64,000 bases of DNA from Enoplolaimus lenunculus (Eukaryota; Nematoda; Enoplea; Enoplida; Thoracostomopsidae): contig JASANG010001685.1 in NCBI GenBank assembly GCA_030248215.1, forward strand, positions 124,001-188,000. The letters are read 5' to 3'. The notes under the pieces are model-generated. The model saw only the letters and a list, made by a program, of their open reading frames with translations, had not been told where the DNA came from and ran no database searches. Position numbers and translations under genes: made by a program. Shown piece after piece: positions 47,393 to 58,695 of this stretch. Position 1 is the stretch's first letter, and every line of letters starts with the position of its first letter.

Positions 47393-50014
47393 ATGGTATT
47401 TTTGTTTACAGCCACATAAGTTGTAATTGTCAATACTATTCAAACACGACGCTTATACCAGATTTGGAAAACTCGTTTGCAACCTGTGCACCTGTTTTTG
47501 ACTGTAACTTTAGATTCGTGTTGTGATGAAGCCGTTCTGTTTTAAAATCACACGTCAAATTTTGTTCTGCAAGAATTAATATAGAAAAACTTGAATTTGA
47601 TACTGGTGCAAACGTATTGTATCGGAATTTTGCAGTTAAAAATATAACCTGTTATGTGATTTTAAATTCAATCACAAATATTGAAGGTCTATTGGAGAAC
47701 CATGTGTGTACTAAAATAGAGTACAACGAGATGGTATAAATGTTGAAACTGGAACGTACATAAATTTCTAACGCTAACCACTTGCACAAACATTGTTTAA
47801 ATATTGCGAAATTTGGGATGAAAAGTTATCAAATTTAATACCAGAATCGGTTAATTAAATCTACGAACAATTCTATTTGCACTCTGTTATTAACACTAAT
47901 TGTATTTTGTACAGTGTCGACGCTGTTTAGTGCAGTGCTAGTGTGTATTACGAGTAAGTTTTTAGTATAACAGCCATATATTGTATTACCTGAAGCAAGC
48001 AAAGAAGAACTCCGTGCATTACTTAGCGTATAATTACACATTTTTGATCTGTGCCCGTATATGATGAGTGTTTTACGTAGAGCCTGCCCTAGTGTTTTCT
48101 ACCCTACGGTTTTGTGCCAGGCATTGAATTGACGGTATTTAGGATATCAGCCATAAAAGCTTTTGTGAATGGAGTATAGATACCATGTTAACGAGTGCTT
48201 TTGTTAGAGAAACGTACATTTCTGTTTAATTTTAGCGCCGTTGTAGTTTTATAGTCAAATTAGATACTATTTTTGCTGCACTGGTATTTAATAAAATCCG
48301 CACTGTATACAACAGGATCTAAAAACTCCTCGGTGTTAAGCTTTGCTCACAGCTTAGAACGCCTAAGCCTAAGCGAAAAATGAGCGCAATGCGTAAGCTT
48401 ACTGTATTATTGTACACCAAAAAATGGTGTTCCCTGAAGGATTTGTCTGCTTGGACAATAAAATCTCTGGCTTGGACAATAAAATCTCTGGACGGTTTTC
48501 CGCCAGAACTTGTAATTTGTGGACATTCACATTTTTGTTGCTGAAATACAAAAAATTTCGTTTGTTGTCATAGTAAATTGAAAAATTTGAAAATATTTAG
48601 CAGTAAAGATATACCGGACGAGGATCCGGAATCGGAGAGTTAAAAATAGGGAATCGGAAAACAATATTATTATTATCAAAAAATTCATTTTTAACGCAGA
48701 TATTGCTTTTAACAATAACAAATCATTTAGTATGTCATAACCCTACAAAAAATGCAGTAGCCGGAAACGTATGATAAATTATGGAATATGACTCAAATTG
48801 AACATATTGGCAATATATTACACGCTCTGACAATTTTAAAAAATTAAGTTACTGTTATATGTCAGTTTTTCCTAAATTTTCGAATTGGAAAAAATTTTTA
48901 ATACCAAAAATACCGGATTTTTCCCGGAGAAGAATAGTGAAACACCAGATTTCCCTACCCAAACTCCGATCGCACCCTGGTGCAAACTGATAATAGAAAT
49001 AACGGAAACATATAGGGATCAACAGGGTGCAACCGGAGGTCAACGCAACTAGCCGGAGCCGGAGGTGCGGCCAAATCAGGTACACTGTAAAAAATGGGAA
49101 GTCAAATTGACTTTCTCGAAAACAAGCTTTTCCTGACTACACAAACTGAGTCAAATTTGACTCCGCCAGAGTCAACAATATCCGAATCTTGCTTGAAGCG
49201 GATTGGTAAGTTTCATCGTGCATTGGGCCCATGTTACTTTAACAGGCGTCCAGTGTTTCTGGTGGGTCTATAAAAGAGTAGGTTTAGACTAGATTACTTT
49301 TTCTGCTTAGGCTTACGAACATTCTTGCAACGCTATGCTTAAGAAAACACATAATCTACGGTTACGCCCCTAAAGTAACATTGGCCATGCATTATATAAA
49401 ACTTGTCTACAGTCTTAAAAAATTATTTCAAAGTCGTTTTTACAAAACATATAGCTTGATTTAATGAAGGCAACGTTTCTTTTACTATTTATCACAAGCA
49501 TAAAATCAACGTTTTAATTAACTTTATTATATATACTAGGTGCAACTGTAATTGCACAACCATAAGATACTGTAGTGACCCTAATAAGACGGGGCTGATA
49601 TCTATTTGGCCTGTCCAGAGAGTACCCCGATATTCGGTTACGGAAACTATCTGATAATTTAAACGCTTACTTGCCTTGTATCAAAAACTTGAGCAATAAT
49701 GCAAGATCATACGAAGGTACTTTCAAAACTTAAATGGTTTTAAAGTTTCTAACTACAACTTTATTTGGTCCTCGAGCTATTTATGTACTAATTGGGGAAG
49801 ATTGATATTTATGGACTCAAATTACGGATTAGGAACTCTATCTGCTTACGAAATCTTATTAGGTATAATGTTATCTTGAGCCGTACTAAAGTGTTGAAAC
49901 AATTTCTGTATTTCACAACGCTGATAATTTTCGGCTATTATGTATCTGGGTACGACGAAACATATGATACCTCTACCTGCCATATGCTATACTATATTAT
50001 CTTGGTTTTCTGCT
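47393..50014. other. NDUFA8-tafazzin intergenic region
   Basis: Convergent 3' ends. Holds a CTTAGG piece (48350-48400), a duplicated CTTGGACAATAAAATCTCTG at 48450-48495, MITE ends at about 48590-48985 and 49024-49085, and the small MITE 49225-49386. Otherwise AT-rich sequence with no gene seen. Confidence 0.55.
49225..49386 (+). mobile_element. Small MITE with GGGCCAATGTTACTTTAA ends, second copy
   Basis: 162 bp. Left GGGCCCATGTTACTTTAA, right TAAAGTAACATTGGCC; interior GGTGGGTCTATAAAAG matches the 36961 copy in reverse. TGCATT occurs just outside both ends, a possible short target duplication. Confidence 0.65.
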
Positions 50015-53000
50015 CTACAATCTTTTCTTAATTTCGTCTTTAGGCAAAGTTGTTATGGCAAGCCGTTGTTTATGAATCAGCTCTGCAACAGGCTGCAACG
50101 AATATAGCTCGTGCTCAATTTGGTCAGTGAGAGCTTTGCGGATTGTTATCTGAAACAGACATGGTCAAGCCGCAAATATCACTTTGAATTCGACTTTTCC
50201 ATAGACTTTAAAAGCTTTGAATAAACAAAACACATCGAATCTTAAAGCGGAATTTGTAGCCTGGTCTTTTACGCAATCAATACCTTGGCAGTATAACCAG
50301 ATTACAAAAAGTACGACATCCAGGATGTAATTGGATACCCGTTTCCGTTTCCGGCAAAATCGGTATCCGTTTACGTTATAAAAATTAAGGACATTATGTA
50401 ATTTTTACGCTCAAAATTACTTAGAAATAACGTATATCTTGCAATTTTTATTACATGTATACTGAAATTGTTCGAAATGAAATAAGAATTACGAAATTCA
50501 TCAAAAATCTTAAAAATTTCGATGCATCCGCCATTTTTCCTTTGGAAATTTTGACGCCTCAAAATCAATTGAATTGACAGAAAAATAGAACATTTGAGAA
50601 TCTTTTATTCTTTTATACTTTAATATCCGTTTTTCATTTCCGTTAATGTTTCGATCCCTATCCGTTTTCCTTACTTCCCACTATCCGTTTACACCCTGAT
50701 CACAACTAACGCCATAATGCGGACAGCTTTAATAATCAAAATCTTACATCTGAGGCATTGTTTGATCGCAGATCATTGAGCATAGGATCGTAACTAATTG
50801 GATCCCCATAAACAATTGTTATATTCTAAAATTCACAACTGTTGTGCAAATTCGACCACGGTCAACTGTCTTCTACATTAAACCTATCATAGAGGTGGGT
50901 ATATTCCTGTTCACATACACTGATGTACACAAAATATCCGTCTTTTCTGATCCTAAATTCCACAAACTTTGATATTCCCACTTAAGCAATGGCGTAGCCA
51001 GCATTTCAGTTCGGAAGAGTACTGTTTCATGTTAAAGAGAAAATGTCAGACTTCTAAGTGCAGATGGTTACTCTAAAACCTTATAAAAGTGCTTATTTTG
51101 GTCTTTAGTATAACATATTTCGAGAGTAACTTTTTAACACAACATTCTTCATTAAAACGATAGAAATACCAGCTTAGCCTCAGTTCACATTAATGAAACT
51201 AACACAGACCTGACTTGTTTGCGGAATGTATGGCCTCTTATTTGGTAACACGTCATCGAAGCCTAGAAACATCGCCAAAACATACATTCAGCAAAGTGCT
51301 CATTGATCCCTGGTACACTTGAAAGTCGTGAAAAGAACATGAAACTGATACAGACTCCTAAAATGTACCCCTCATGATACAAACGCCCCGAAATTAAGGT
51401 CAGTTGCTGACAAATTTTATGCGAGCTCGAGATGAAACAAAACGCCACGCTACATTACTATTTAAAAACCACAGGCAAATGCCTACAGTTGTATCCCCTT
51501 TTTATTTAAAAACCATAACTCGTTCACCTACCTACATGCCACACTGGTATAACATTTGGCATCGATTTGCAATCGGCTATAATCTGACCGACACCTAAAC
51601 TACAATACTATAGCATTAAATCAGCCTAATAACAAACGACAGATCCTATGGAGCACCCTGCGTCCATATCTGTTTTTAATATTTTTTGTACACTTAAAGA
51701 TGTATATAAAAAGCAGAATAACTGACACTCAGATTGCTACTGCGGTTCACCATATGCAAACAGTAGCGTTTAGTTGTCTTAACAAGCCAATTAGATCACA
51801 GTACACCAAACTTTAAAAGTAAACCAATCATTGTGTTTTATTGGCTTCAGGACCAGAACTCTGACTAACCCCGTAGCATGCAGTTTTAACGACCCATGTC
51901 AAAAACGGCCCACGCCTCCTGCCCACCAGGGTGCGACCGGATATCCGGTTATAGCAAAAAATCGACATTATTGGCTCCGTATCCGGTATTTATCTTTCCG
52001 GCTATTCTTTTAAAAATTTCAAAAAATTGAAACCATCATTTGTATTTATGCCAACTGCCAAGAAACTGATTGACTTAATATATACCTGTACATATTTTGT
52101 CTAACATGCATGTGTTGTAAATCCAGTATTTTTTCAACGGAATTTTTTCCGTATTATCGGCGTTGATAAGTTTGAGTTTCAAACGTTAAAGCTGAATGTC
52201 TTTAATGATATTTGTTCTGCAGAACTGATTAATAAAAGCATGACGATAGGAAAATCTTTAACACAAAATTTCTTCAAAATCGCGCTTTCACGCATCAATT
52301 TAAGCAGGAAATTTGAAAGGTAACTAGCTTGACTACTTTCAAATTTCAGTGAAATTGTGCTAAAATTACTTTTTTCTCTAACAGTTGTTTTACATTATCC
52401 AGTTCCGGTAGAAAATCCAGTATTACTATTTTTACATCCTGGTACCGGTTCCGCTCCCGGTGTTGCAGTGCAATTTTTTTCGGTTTAAATCTTGCCCGGA
52501 AATTTTCACTAGTCAACTTTTCCCCGGGAAATTTGCACTAAGTTAACTTTCCCCCGGGCCCCTGGAAAATTTACACTGCAGTAACTTGACCCCTAGAGAA
52601 ATTTACATCGGTTGTTTTGTACGCAACCATAATTTTAGGACTACATAGCAACAATAAGAACATCTCGTTAAAAATTTTAATTCTAGTTTTGCTGGTCTAT
52701 TTCACCCTCTAACACAGTTGAAGTGGCGACCGCTAGTATTTCACAGATATATTGTGCATTTGTGACTATTTTCTTCTCCGAAGCATCCGGACCTATATCG
52801 AACGACTTAATTTTCCTCACTAATTTACCGAAACTCGAAACATCAGTGTTCAACAACGCACTAAAACAGCTCAAGTAATATTTTTTACTTAGGTGGCCCT
52901 ACCATCCAAGTTTCGCATAACACTCGTGTTAAGATCATCACGGCCCATAAATTTGAACCCACGACCCATCAACCCATTTCCAACTCTGCGAAAGATAGCA

Positions 53001-56000
53001 GAAAACGCATCAATTTACAACAAAAATTGTACAACCAGAAGCTGGACGTCCGAATCAATGGAAAAGAAATACCGACCATCATGACACCAAAAGTGCTAGG
53101 CGTAACCTTCGATAATATGCTCACCTTTGCAGCCCACGCCAAATGCGTTCGAGAGAAATGTGCTTCAAGAAACAACATCCTAAAGTGCCTGGCAGGAAGC
53201 TCATGGGGCCAAAGCAAAGAAGTGCTGTCCACAACATACAAGGCAATCAGCAGGCCCATCCTCAGTTACGCAGCCCCCATTTGGTCACAACAGCTTAGCG
53301 AATCCCATTGGGACGAACTACAAAGAACACAGAACGGGGCCCTAAGAACAATCACAGGATGTCATCTAATGGCCAACCAAGATCATCTACACCAGGAGAC
53401 AAAAGTTCTCCCAGTCCGCAACCACAATATGCTGCTGTCCGAGCAGTATTTGTTAGCCTGCCACCAAGACAGCCACCCATGCCACCACCTCACGCAAAAG
53501 GCCCGGCCAAAGCGCAGCATCCGAAAAGACCTCCAGCTTGTTCATGGTGCAAAAGTGCAGCAGCTGGTGCCGCCGCAAGGGTTAGCAGCAGCGGACTTCA
53601 AAACGGGGCTGAAACAACTTCACACGCAAGCCGTCACATCCAGCATAAACAGCTAGAAGGAAAACAGTGGTGGGGGGTATCCACCTCCAATATCCCCCGA
53701 CGAGTTGTTCCTACCACGAACCACAAGATCAACGTTGGCCCAGCTTCGCAGCGGTTGGTCGAAGGTGCTCAACCATTACCTGCACCGACTGGACAACTCC
53801 ATCGCGGATCAGTGCCCGAGCTGCAAGGGCACACCTCACGACGTGGAACACCTTTTCAACTGCCCAAGCAACCAGACAGGGCTCACTACACTGGATCTGT
53901 GGATGCAGCCAATACAAGTAGCAGAATTTCTTGGTCTCGAAAAGGAACGGAGCGATCAATAACGGAAGGGAATGGTTACCACAACAACAACAACAAAAAT
54001 TGTAAAGTTAGGGGAAACAAAACTATAAATTAACCACTCGCGAGTGCAGCGAGTACTATTATATTATCCCTTTTCCAGTAATTGCGCGTCTGAGAAATAG
54101 TTAGCCTAATGAACTGATTGAACATGTTAACCAAATGCATTTTAGTTTAAAATTAATGAGGAATATATGCACGGAGTAAATTCAACCCTTGATCTGATGA
54201 CTCGCTACTGCAAACTTTCCTGGGAGAGAATATACACTAAAGTGTATTCTCCGGGTGTTGGAAAATATGCATGGCAGAAAATTTACACTGTAACATTTGT
54301 TTTTGTAGGCTTAATTGTACTCTCTGTTTTAACCTACCCCATTTAAGTCTGACTGGCATTTGGGTCAAGTTGATTTTTCCCTGAACGAAAACATGCAACC
54401 AATGGTTCGAATTGAGCAACTCGGTTGCGAATCTAACTCCTCGTTGATAAACGCCTTCGCCACGAACTACAGGAATGCAACGGCCCAATGAGAAAAATCT
54501 ACAAAATTAATAAATTTATGTAAATTTTCTTTTCATTCACAAACCTAATTCCCAATATGTACACAAGGAATGAAAAAAAGGATCAACAAACTTTGAAAAA
54601 ATTCGAACGAAGACGCGGTATAAGCGTTGCAATATTGGAAGAAACGCGGGAGTAAAATAAGTGAGAAGTGTGACACACTTTTTGAAAAGCCAATGTAAAA
54701 CTTTGATTTTAAGTACCCTTTTCGAACACAAGGCAATCATGCATTAGAACAAATAATAAAAGAATACTTACGAGCGAGAAACCAGGCGCATACGTACTAG
54801 AATTGAAACTTGAAGTACGGCGATGACCCGGAGGTACAGGTGGGGGGCGCCAAATTCGCCGTTTTCTCTCACACACGGGGAACATCGTTGGCATGACATC
54901 AAATTCAAGGGTTTCAATGACTGCCCACACAATTCAAGGGTTTTCAACTTTCAAGAAAGGGCGCGTACACTACGGCTTTAAAAAGTCCTTTTCATATCTT
55001 GAAAGTGGACCTATTAAAAACGAGGTATATACCTCTCGTAACAACTCTTCCAAACTGACCGTAACTCTTCCGAAACTAGCTTCTCACCTAGTTTTACCTG
55101 ACCCCAAGAGGAAACCAAATTATCGCTAAATTTGTGCCCAACCTAGAACGAATTCCCCCATACGTCCCTAGCTTCTTGTCAAATGAAATATTTAACAATC
55201 TGAATTATATTTCTAAAAACAAATTCACAAACTTGCGATGCCAATCTTTTTTAAACGTCACATCAGATGCAGCCAGCGTCCAACGACACCAATACGGGTT
55301 GAAAAAGATATCTCGCCATGACATTACTCCTGAAATCTTAGAGAATCGATTATATAGCTGGACATTTGCTCAACTCTAGATTTTTCTTTTTCGCAATCTT
55401 ATACTATAGTCTCAATAATTGTTAGTACAGTCCTTAACTTTGTTGGTACAGTTCTGCACTTAAGGCAGGCAACAAAAATTCGAATTCAGATTCGTCAACA
55501 ATTGGCAGTTTGAATTCAGGTTCGGTTGCGAAAAAGCCGAATCTAACAATGTTCGGCAAAATAGTTCATTTTTAAACAATAAAAATTTCATATAAGGATG
55601 TGCCGATTAATAGGCATCATTAATGACAGCGGCTACAAGAAAATTGCAGAGTATTTGCCGCAGTGAGTTGAAATACTATCAATTTCACATGTCGGCGTAT
55701 ATCAGTGCGTCTGATCAGGAAACTGTTACGTCTCTTGCGTTTGTATTTAAAAAATTAATTGAGCTGAACCGTTCCCATAAAATTATAACCGTTTCTGGTT
55801 GTTAAAGTTTACGTCTTCTCGCGATTATAGTGATGTAATGTAGTAATCCTATCAGTTTTTAACGCGTCGTGTATAAAATTTCGGCAAATTAGAAATTGAT
55901 TCAGTTTTGCTCAAATAGTGGTTCGGTGTCACCCTACCTCAAACGGGTCAGGCTCAGGCAAGTATAATGATTATTAAACCTAAATTTACACGACACGAGT

Positions 56001-56830
56001 GTTTAGCTGCCTTTGATAAACAAGGATGGGATTCTCAGTCTCAGTCTCGGTCTCGGTATTTGGCAGGCCTCGGTCTCGTTCTCGGTCTTTTAGAGTCTCT
56101 GTGGTTTGGAACCGCGACCAGAAGTTGATGATTCAGTAAATGTATACGTTTATAGCTAACCGAAACAAATCAGAAAATTTATTCTATGCCGCTGTCTTCA
56201 CAACCATTGCCTTATTCTATCTTGCCGCTTACCCCACATGACAGGATCGTCAATACACGAATGATGGTTACTGACTGTAATCAACGGTTTATTTTTATTA
56301 TGGAACACGTCGAGAAACTTCTGTTTATTCACATAATGCGTTTGACTGAGCCATTCTAAAATAACAGCCGAAACGACAAAGCAAATAAAGTCTGCTGCTA
56401 AGGAACATGTATATAGTTATTCCCGAGTGCAACCGGAATCCCGAATAGAATTCCGATTTAAACCGAGTTCCGAATCCGATTGCATAATCAATATCTATTA
56501 AATTCATCCTGATGAGTTAACTGATCAATAATTGTTTTTAGTTTAGCTTTACATAACCAAAAGCCCCCAACAAGGCAATATTAATTCAAAGTTTTCGATT
56601 CATTAATACATAAGCTGCACTTAACTAATAGCAAATGCATTTCCATATAAAAACCGTAGCTTCATTAGCATAACATGCTGGCCAAAAGGTTTTCTTTGGA
56701 TAGAAAGACTATCATTCCACTTACCCAACCATATTTTAGAAGAAGTTGCAACAGCTGTAATGACAGCACGATTCGCGGCCCGATATACAAATCCTGGTCG
56801 GTTGGGAAACGGCCATTCAAAGTTCATCAT
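50015..56830 (-). CDS. TAFAZZIN: Tafazzin, cardiolipin transacylase, complete
   Basis: Mitochondrial phospholipid-lysophospholipid transacylase that remodels cardiolipin. Eight exons on the minus strand: 56830-56725, 56355-56233, 55329-55233, 54498-54338, 51594-51532, 51262-51210, 50825-50748, 50149-50015. Phases join exactly and give 271 aa (270 from the second Met), against 262-292 in human. Landmarks: MNFEWPFPNRPGFVYR with the N-terminal membrane segment, the acyltransferase motif in PLITVSNHHSCIDDP (NHx4D), WRDIFFNPYWCRWTLAAS, FFSLGRCIPVVRGEGVYQRG, LKWGVGQIIADC, VIPVWHVGFDDVLPN, NITIVYGDPIS, and IRKALTDQIEHEL before the stop. The usual FPEG motif reads FVQG here (see findings). Intron 4 (51595-54337) holds a plus-strand LINE remnant. 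Exon sizes of 53-161 bp make the gene easy to miss by ORF length. Confidence 0.93.
50328..50698. mobile_element. hAT-like MITE, GTTTCC type
   Basis: From AGGATGTAATTGGATACCCG to the inverse CTATCCGTTTACACCCTG. Units of CCGTTTCCG occur at both ends. It lies in the tafazzin intron between exons 7 and 8. Related pieces are at 36665-36960 and 44423-44650. Confidence 0.6.
52490..52620 (+). repeat. ~35 bp tandem array in tafazzin intron 4
   Basis: About four units containing CCCCGGGAAATTTGCACTAA and GTTAACTTT. It lies next to a GGATAT-type MITE end and upstream of the LINE remnant. Confidence 0.7.
52683..52862 (-). CDS. Candidate terminal exon, unknown gene
   Basis: On the minus strand, acceptor GAGCTGTTTTAG followed by an open frame ALLNTDVSSFGKLVRKIKSF...CEILAVATSTVLEGEIDQQN and a stop. 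The amino-acid composition is protein-like, but no family is recognised and no partner exon was found. It lies inside tafazzin intron 4 on the same strand and could be an alternative exon or part of a mobile element. Confidence 0.25.
   Translation of the reverse strand, partial: SALLNTDVSSFGKLVRKIKSFDIGPDASEKKIVTNAQYICEILAVATSTVLEGEIDQQN
52890..54030 (+). mobile_element. 5'-truncated LINE (Jockey/CR1-like non-LTR retrotransposon), ORF2 3' part
   Basis: Remnant of a non-LTR retrotransposon in the long intron 4 of tafazzin, in the opposite direction. The frame at 53027-53656 carries the region after the reverse-transcriptase palm: PKVLGVTFDNMLTFAAHAK, GSSWGQSKEVL, SRPILSYAAPIW, and TKVLPVRNHNMLLSEQYLLA. 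After one in-frame TAG at 53654 the same frame continues to 53962 with TLAQLRSGWSKVLNHYLHRLD, then the Cys/His cluster CPSCKGTPHDVEHLFNCPS and DLWMQPIQVAEFL. The palm with its catalytic Asp pair and the endonuclease are missing, so the copy is dead on arrival. The 3' end has an (ACAACA)-rich tail near 53985-54005. One stop in about 310 codons suggests a fairly young insertion. Confidence 0.85.
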
Positions 56831-56945
56831 CTGTTCATTCAAAGTTCATCCTCTGTTTTCACTACGCCATTAACTAACGCTCGATAAATTCGTGATTATT
56901 TCATTAATAACAGCATTTTTATGTAACATTTAACGCATCTGCAAG

Positions 56946-57690
56946 CAGGGTGGCAACAAAGGCTTGGATTCGGCAAAACTTGTGGTTCGGATTCGGTTGT
57001 GAAAAAGCCTAATTCAAAGCCGAATCCAACAGTGATCGGCAGGGTGCAACCGGAATTACAATTTACCGGAACCGGAACCGGAATTTGAAAATTTTACCGG
57101 AACCGGAAACGGAAAGTGAAAAATACATTTCACCAAAAATTTCATTTTATTCTTATTTTTTGCTCTATTATTTGTGAAATAACCTTAGTCGAACATAGGT
57201 ATTTATTTTATTTGTTGTATTTTTGATTTTCGTCGTCGACTAAAGTGAAATCCGCCATCATTGGCTTATATTTGGAGTACAAGTGGCTTTCAAAAGAGAT
57301 TCTTAAAAATTAGCAAAGTTAAGAAAACGGCCAAATTATAACACCGGAATTTTTAAATCCGGTAAAAATTTACCGGAGCCGGAAGGTGAAAAAATGCCGG
57401 AACCGGAACCGGAATTCCGGTTGCACCCTGGTGATCGGCAATGAGTTTTTCAGTTTTGAACACTAATAATTTTAAATATCATGTTATATTAATAAGAAAA
57501 TATTGTTTCAGGTCACAAATCTCAAAACTGAGGACGGGAATGAAACATATTAACGTTTTGCGGCTGGCATTACATTCTGAAACAAATTATAGATATAACT
57601 GAAATTTGCAACAAGCAAGATTCGGATTCGGATTCGGCAAATTAGCAATGGATTCGGACTCGGTCAAATCGTAGATTCGGTGCCACCCTG
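56946..57690. mobile_element. hAT-like MITE, GATTCG type, with nested MITE and 8 bp TSD
   Basis: Outer element starting CAGGGTGGCAAC and ending GGTGCCACCCTG, with direct repeats TCTGCAAG at 56938-56945 and 57691-57698. Subterminal sequence repeats GGATTCGGATTCGG. It is about 346 bp once the inner GGTTCC-type element (57040-57430) and its duplicated site are removed. A second, more decayed copy of this family spans about 55463-55934. Confidence 0.88.
57040..57430 (-). mobile_element. hAT-like MITE, GGTTCC type, nested inside another MITE
   Basis: 391 bp copy of the same family as 21282-21652, in reverse orientation. It begins CAGGGTGCAACCGG and ends GGTTGCACCCTG, flanked by GTGATCGG at 57032-57039 and 57431-57438. 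The interior matches the 21282 copy along its whole length in reverse, including GCTCTATTATTTGTGAAAT. Inserted into the GATTCG-type element, so it is the younger of the two. Confidence 0.9.
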
Positions 57691-57863
57691 TCTGCAAGTA
57701 CATTTCGACTTAGTCTGTCAATAAGATTGATAGGCAGTTGAGTATTGTTGTTATATCATGCATTAAACGATAACGCATGTATTGCGATACACTTTCATGG
57801 TAGGATACACCCGCAGTTCGGCTTCCGAACAATACTTTCACCGGAATGCCATCATGCATGGTG

Positions 57864-58133
57864 TACATAAACATGCGAGACATTCTTGTCCGTTATGTGC
57901 ACATGCAATATAGTGCAGAGCACTGTATGCATGCTAGCTGGTAGCATACGGTCGACACGTATAGTCGAAGAAATATGCAGTGGGAGGAACGGGCTGCGTG
58001 GCGTAGTGGGAGAGTGTTCGCGTAAGGATCCGTAAGCTGAGAGTTCGAATGCCGCTCCGGAAGCCCACTTTTCCAGCTGCGTAGTAAAAAGGACTGACGC
58101 CCCGGTTCCTACGTTAGAGCGACACTGTAAACA
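57864..58133 (+). mobile_element. tRNA-derived SINE, copy 3
   Basis: Same family as 42649-43264 but more diverged. Head is GGGCTGCGTGGCGTAGTGGG...GAGAGTTCGAATGCCGC, then TTTTCCAGCTGCGTAGTAAAAA. It lies in the repeat block between tafazzin and the FMR1-like gene. Confidence 0.7.
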
Positions 58134-58551
58134 GCTTTCAGATTCATAGCGAAATTTTGCTCAGCAGAAATCACTTTATTGTCAATACAGCCATACTGAA
58201 ACTCAAATATACACAGAAAAACAGGATCCATGACGTTTGCGTAGCATGTAACATACTAATGCGCTTGAAAAGCACAGGTGGATAACGTGAATATACTCTT
58301 GAGCGTTGCTGCAACGAGCTTAAATGCTACATTATTAGCTATGTAATTTCTCTGCCGTCATGCTGTTTCGTGTGCGTTAGGTTTGAAAACGGCTTTTTGT
58401 TTCACGTTAATAGTTATTTTATCACTACTACCGTCATTAAATAAAATCACATATGCATACCATTATAACACTAAACTATTACCGACTCGCATTGTCAAAT
58501 AGAATATCTTGAACGGTCTAAACATTCAACCCTTTATCGCATGAATATTTT

Positions 58552-58695
58552 CTATTTCACCTGAGACCTACTTTTATACTAGGATTTTCAATTACTGGAA
58601 TGGGAGGCGTTTACCATCGTCACCTATTTCACCTGAGACCTACTTTTATACTAGGATTTTCAATTACTGGAATGGGAGGCGTTTACCATCGTCAC
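58552..58695 (+). repeat. Exact tandem duplication, 2 x 72 bp
   Basis: CTATTTCACCTGAGACCTAC to TTTACCATCGTCAC appears twice in a row with no difference seen, so the duplication is very recent or an assembly effect. Confidence 0.9.

Noticed and set aside
50041-50131. Plus-strand reading AKLLWQAVVYESALQQAA ending in a stop, looking like a terminal exon
   Set aside because: It is the antisense of the last tafazzin exon, whose minus-strand frame matches the family C-terminus (IRKALTDQIEHEL).
53308-54033. 241-codon plus-strand ORF
   Set aside because: Shadow of the LINE ORF2 frame; the real frame is 53027-53962, with RT-thumb and zinc-cluster motifs.
54709-54930. Minus ORF with RKRRIWRPPPVPPGHRR ending at a GTAAGT-like donor inside tafazzin intron 3
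   Set aside because: Tafazzin exons 3 and 4 join in phase without it, it has no clear acceptor, and it resembles no tafazzin sequence.
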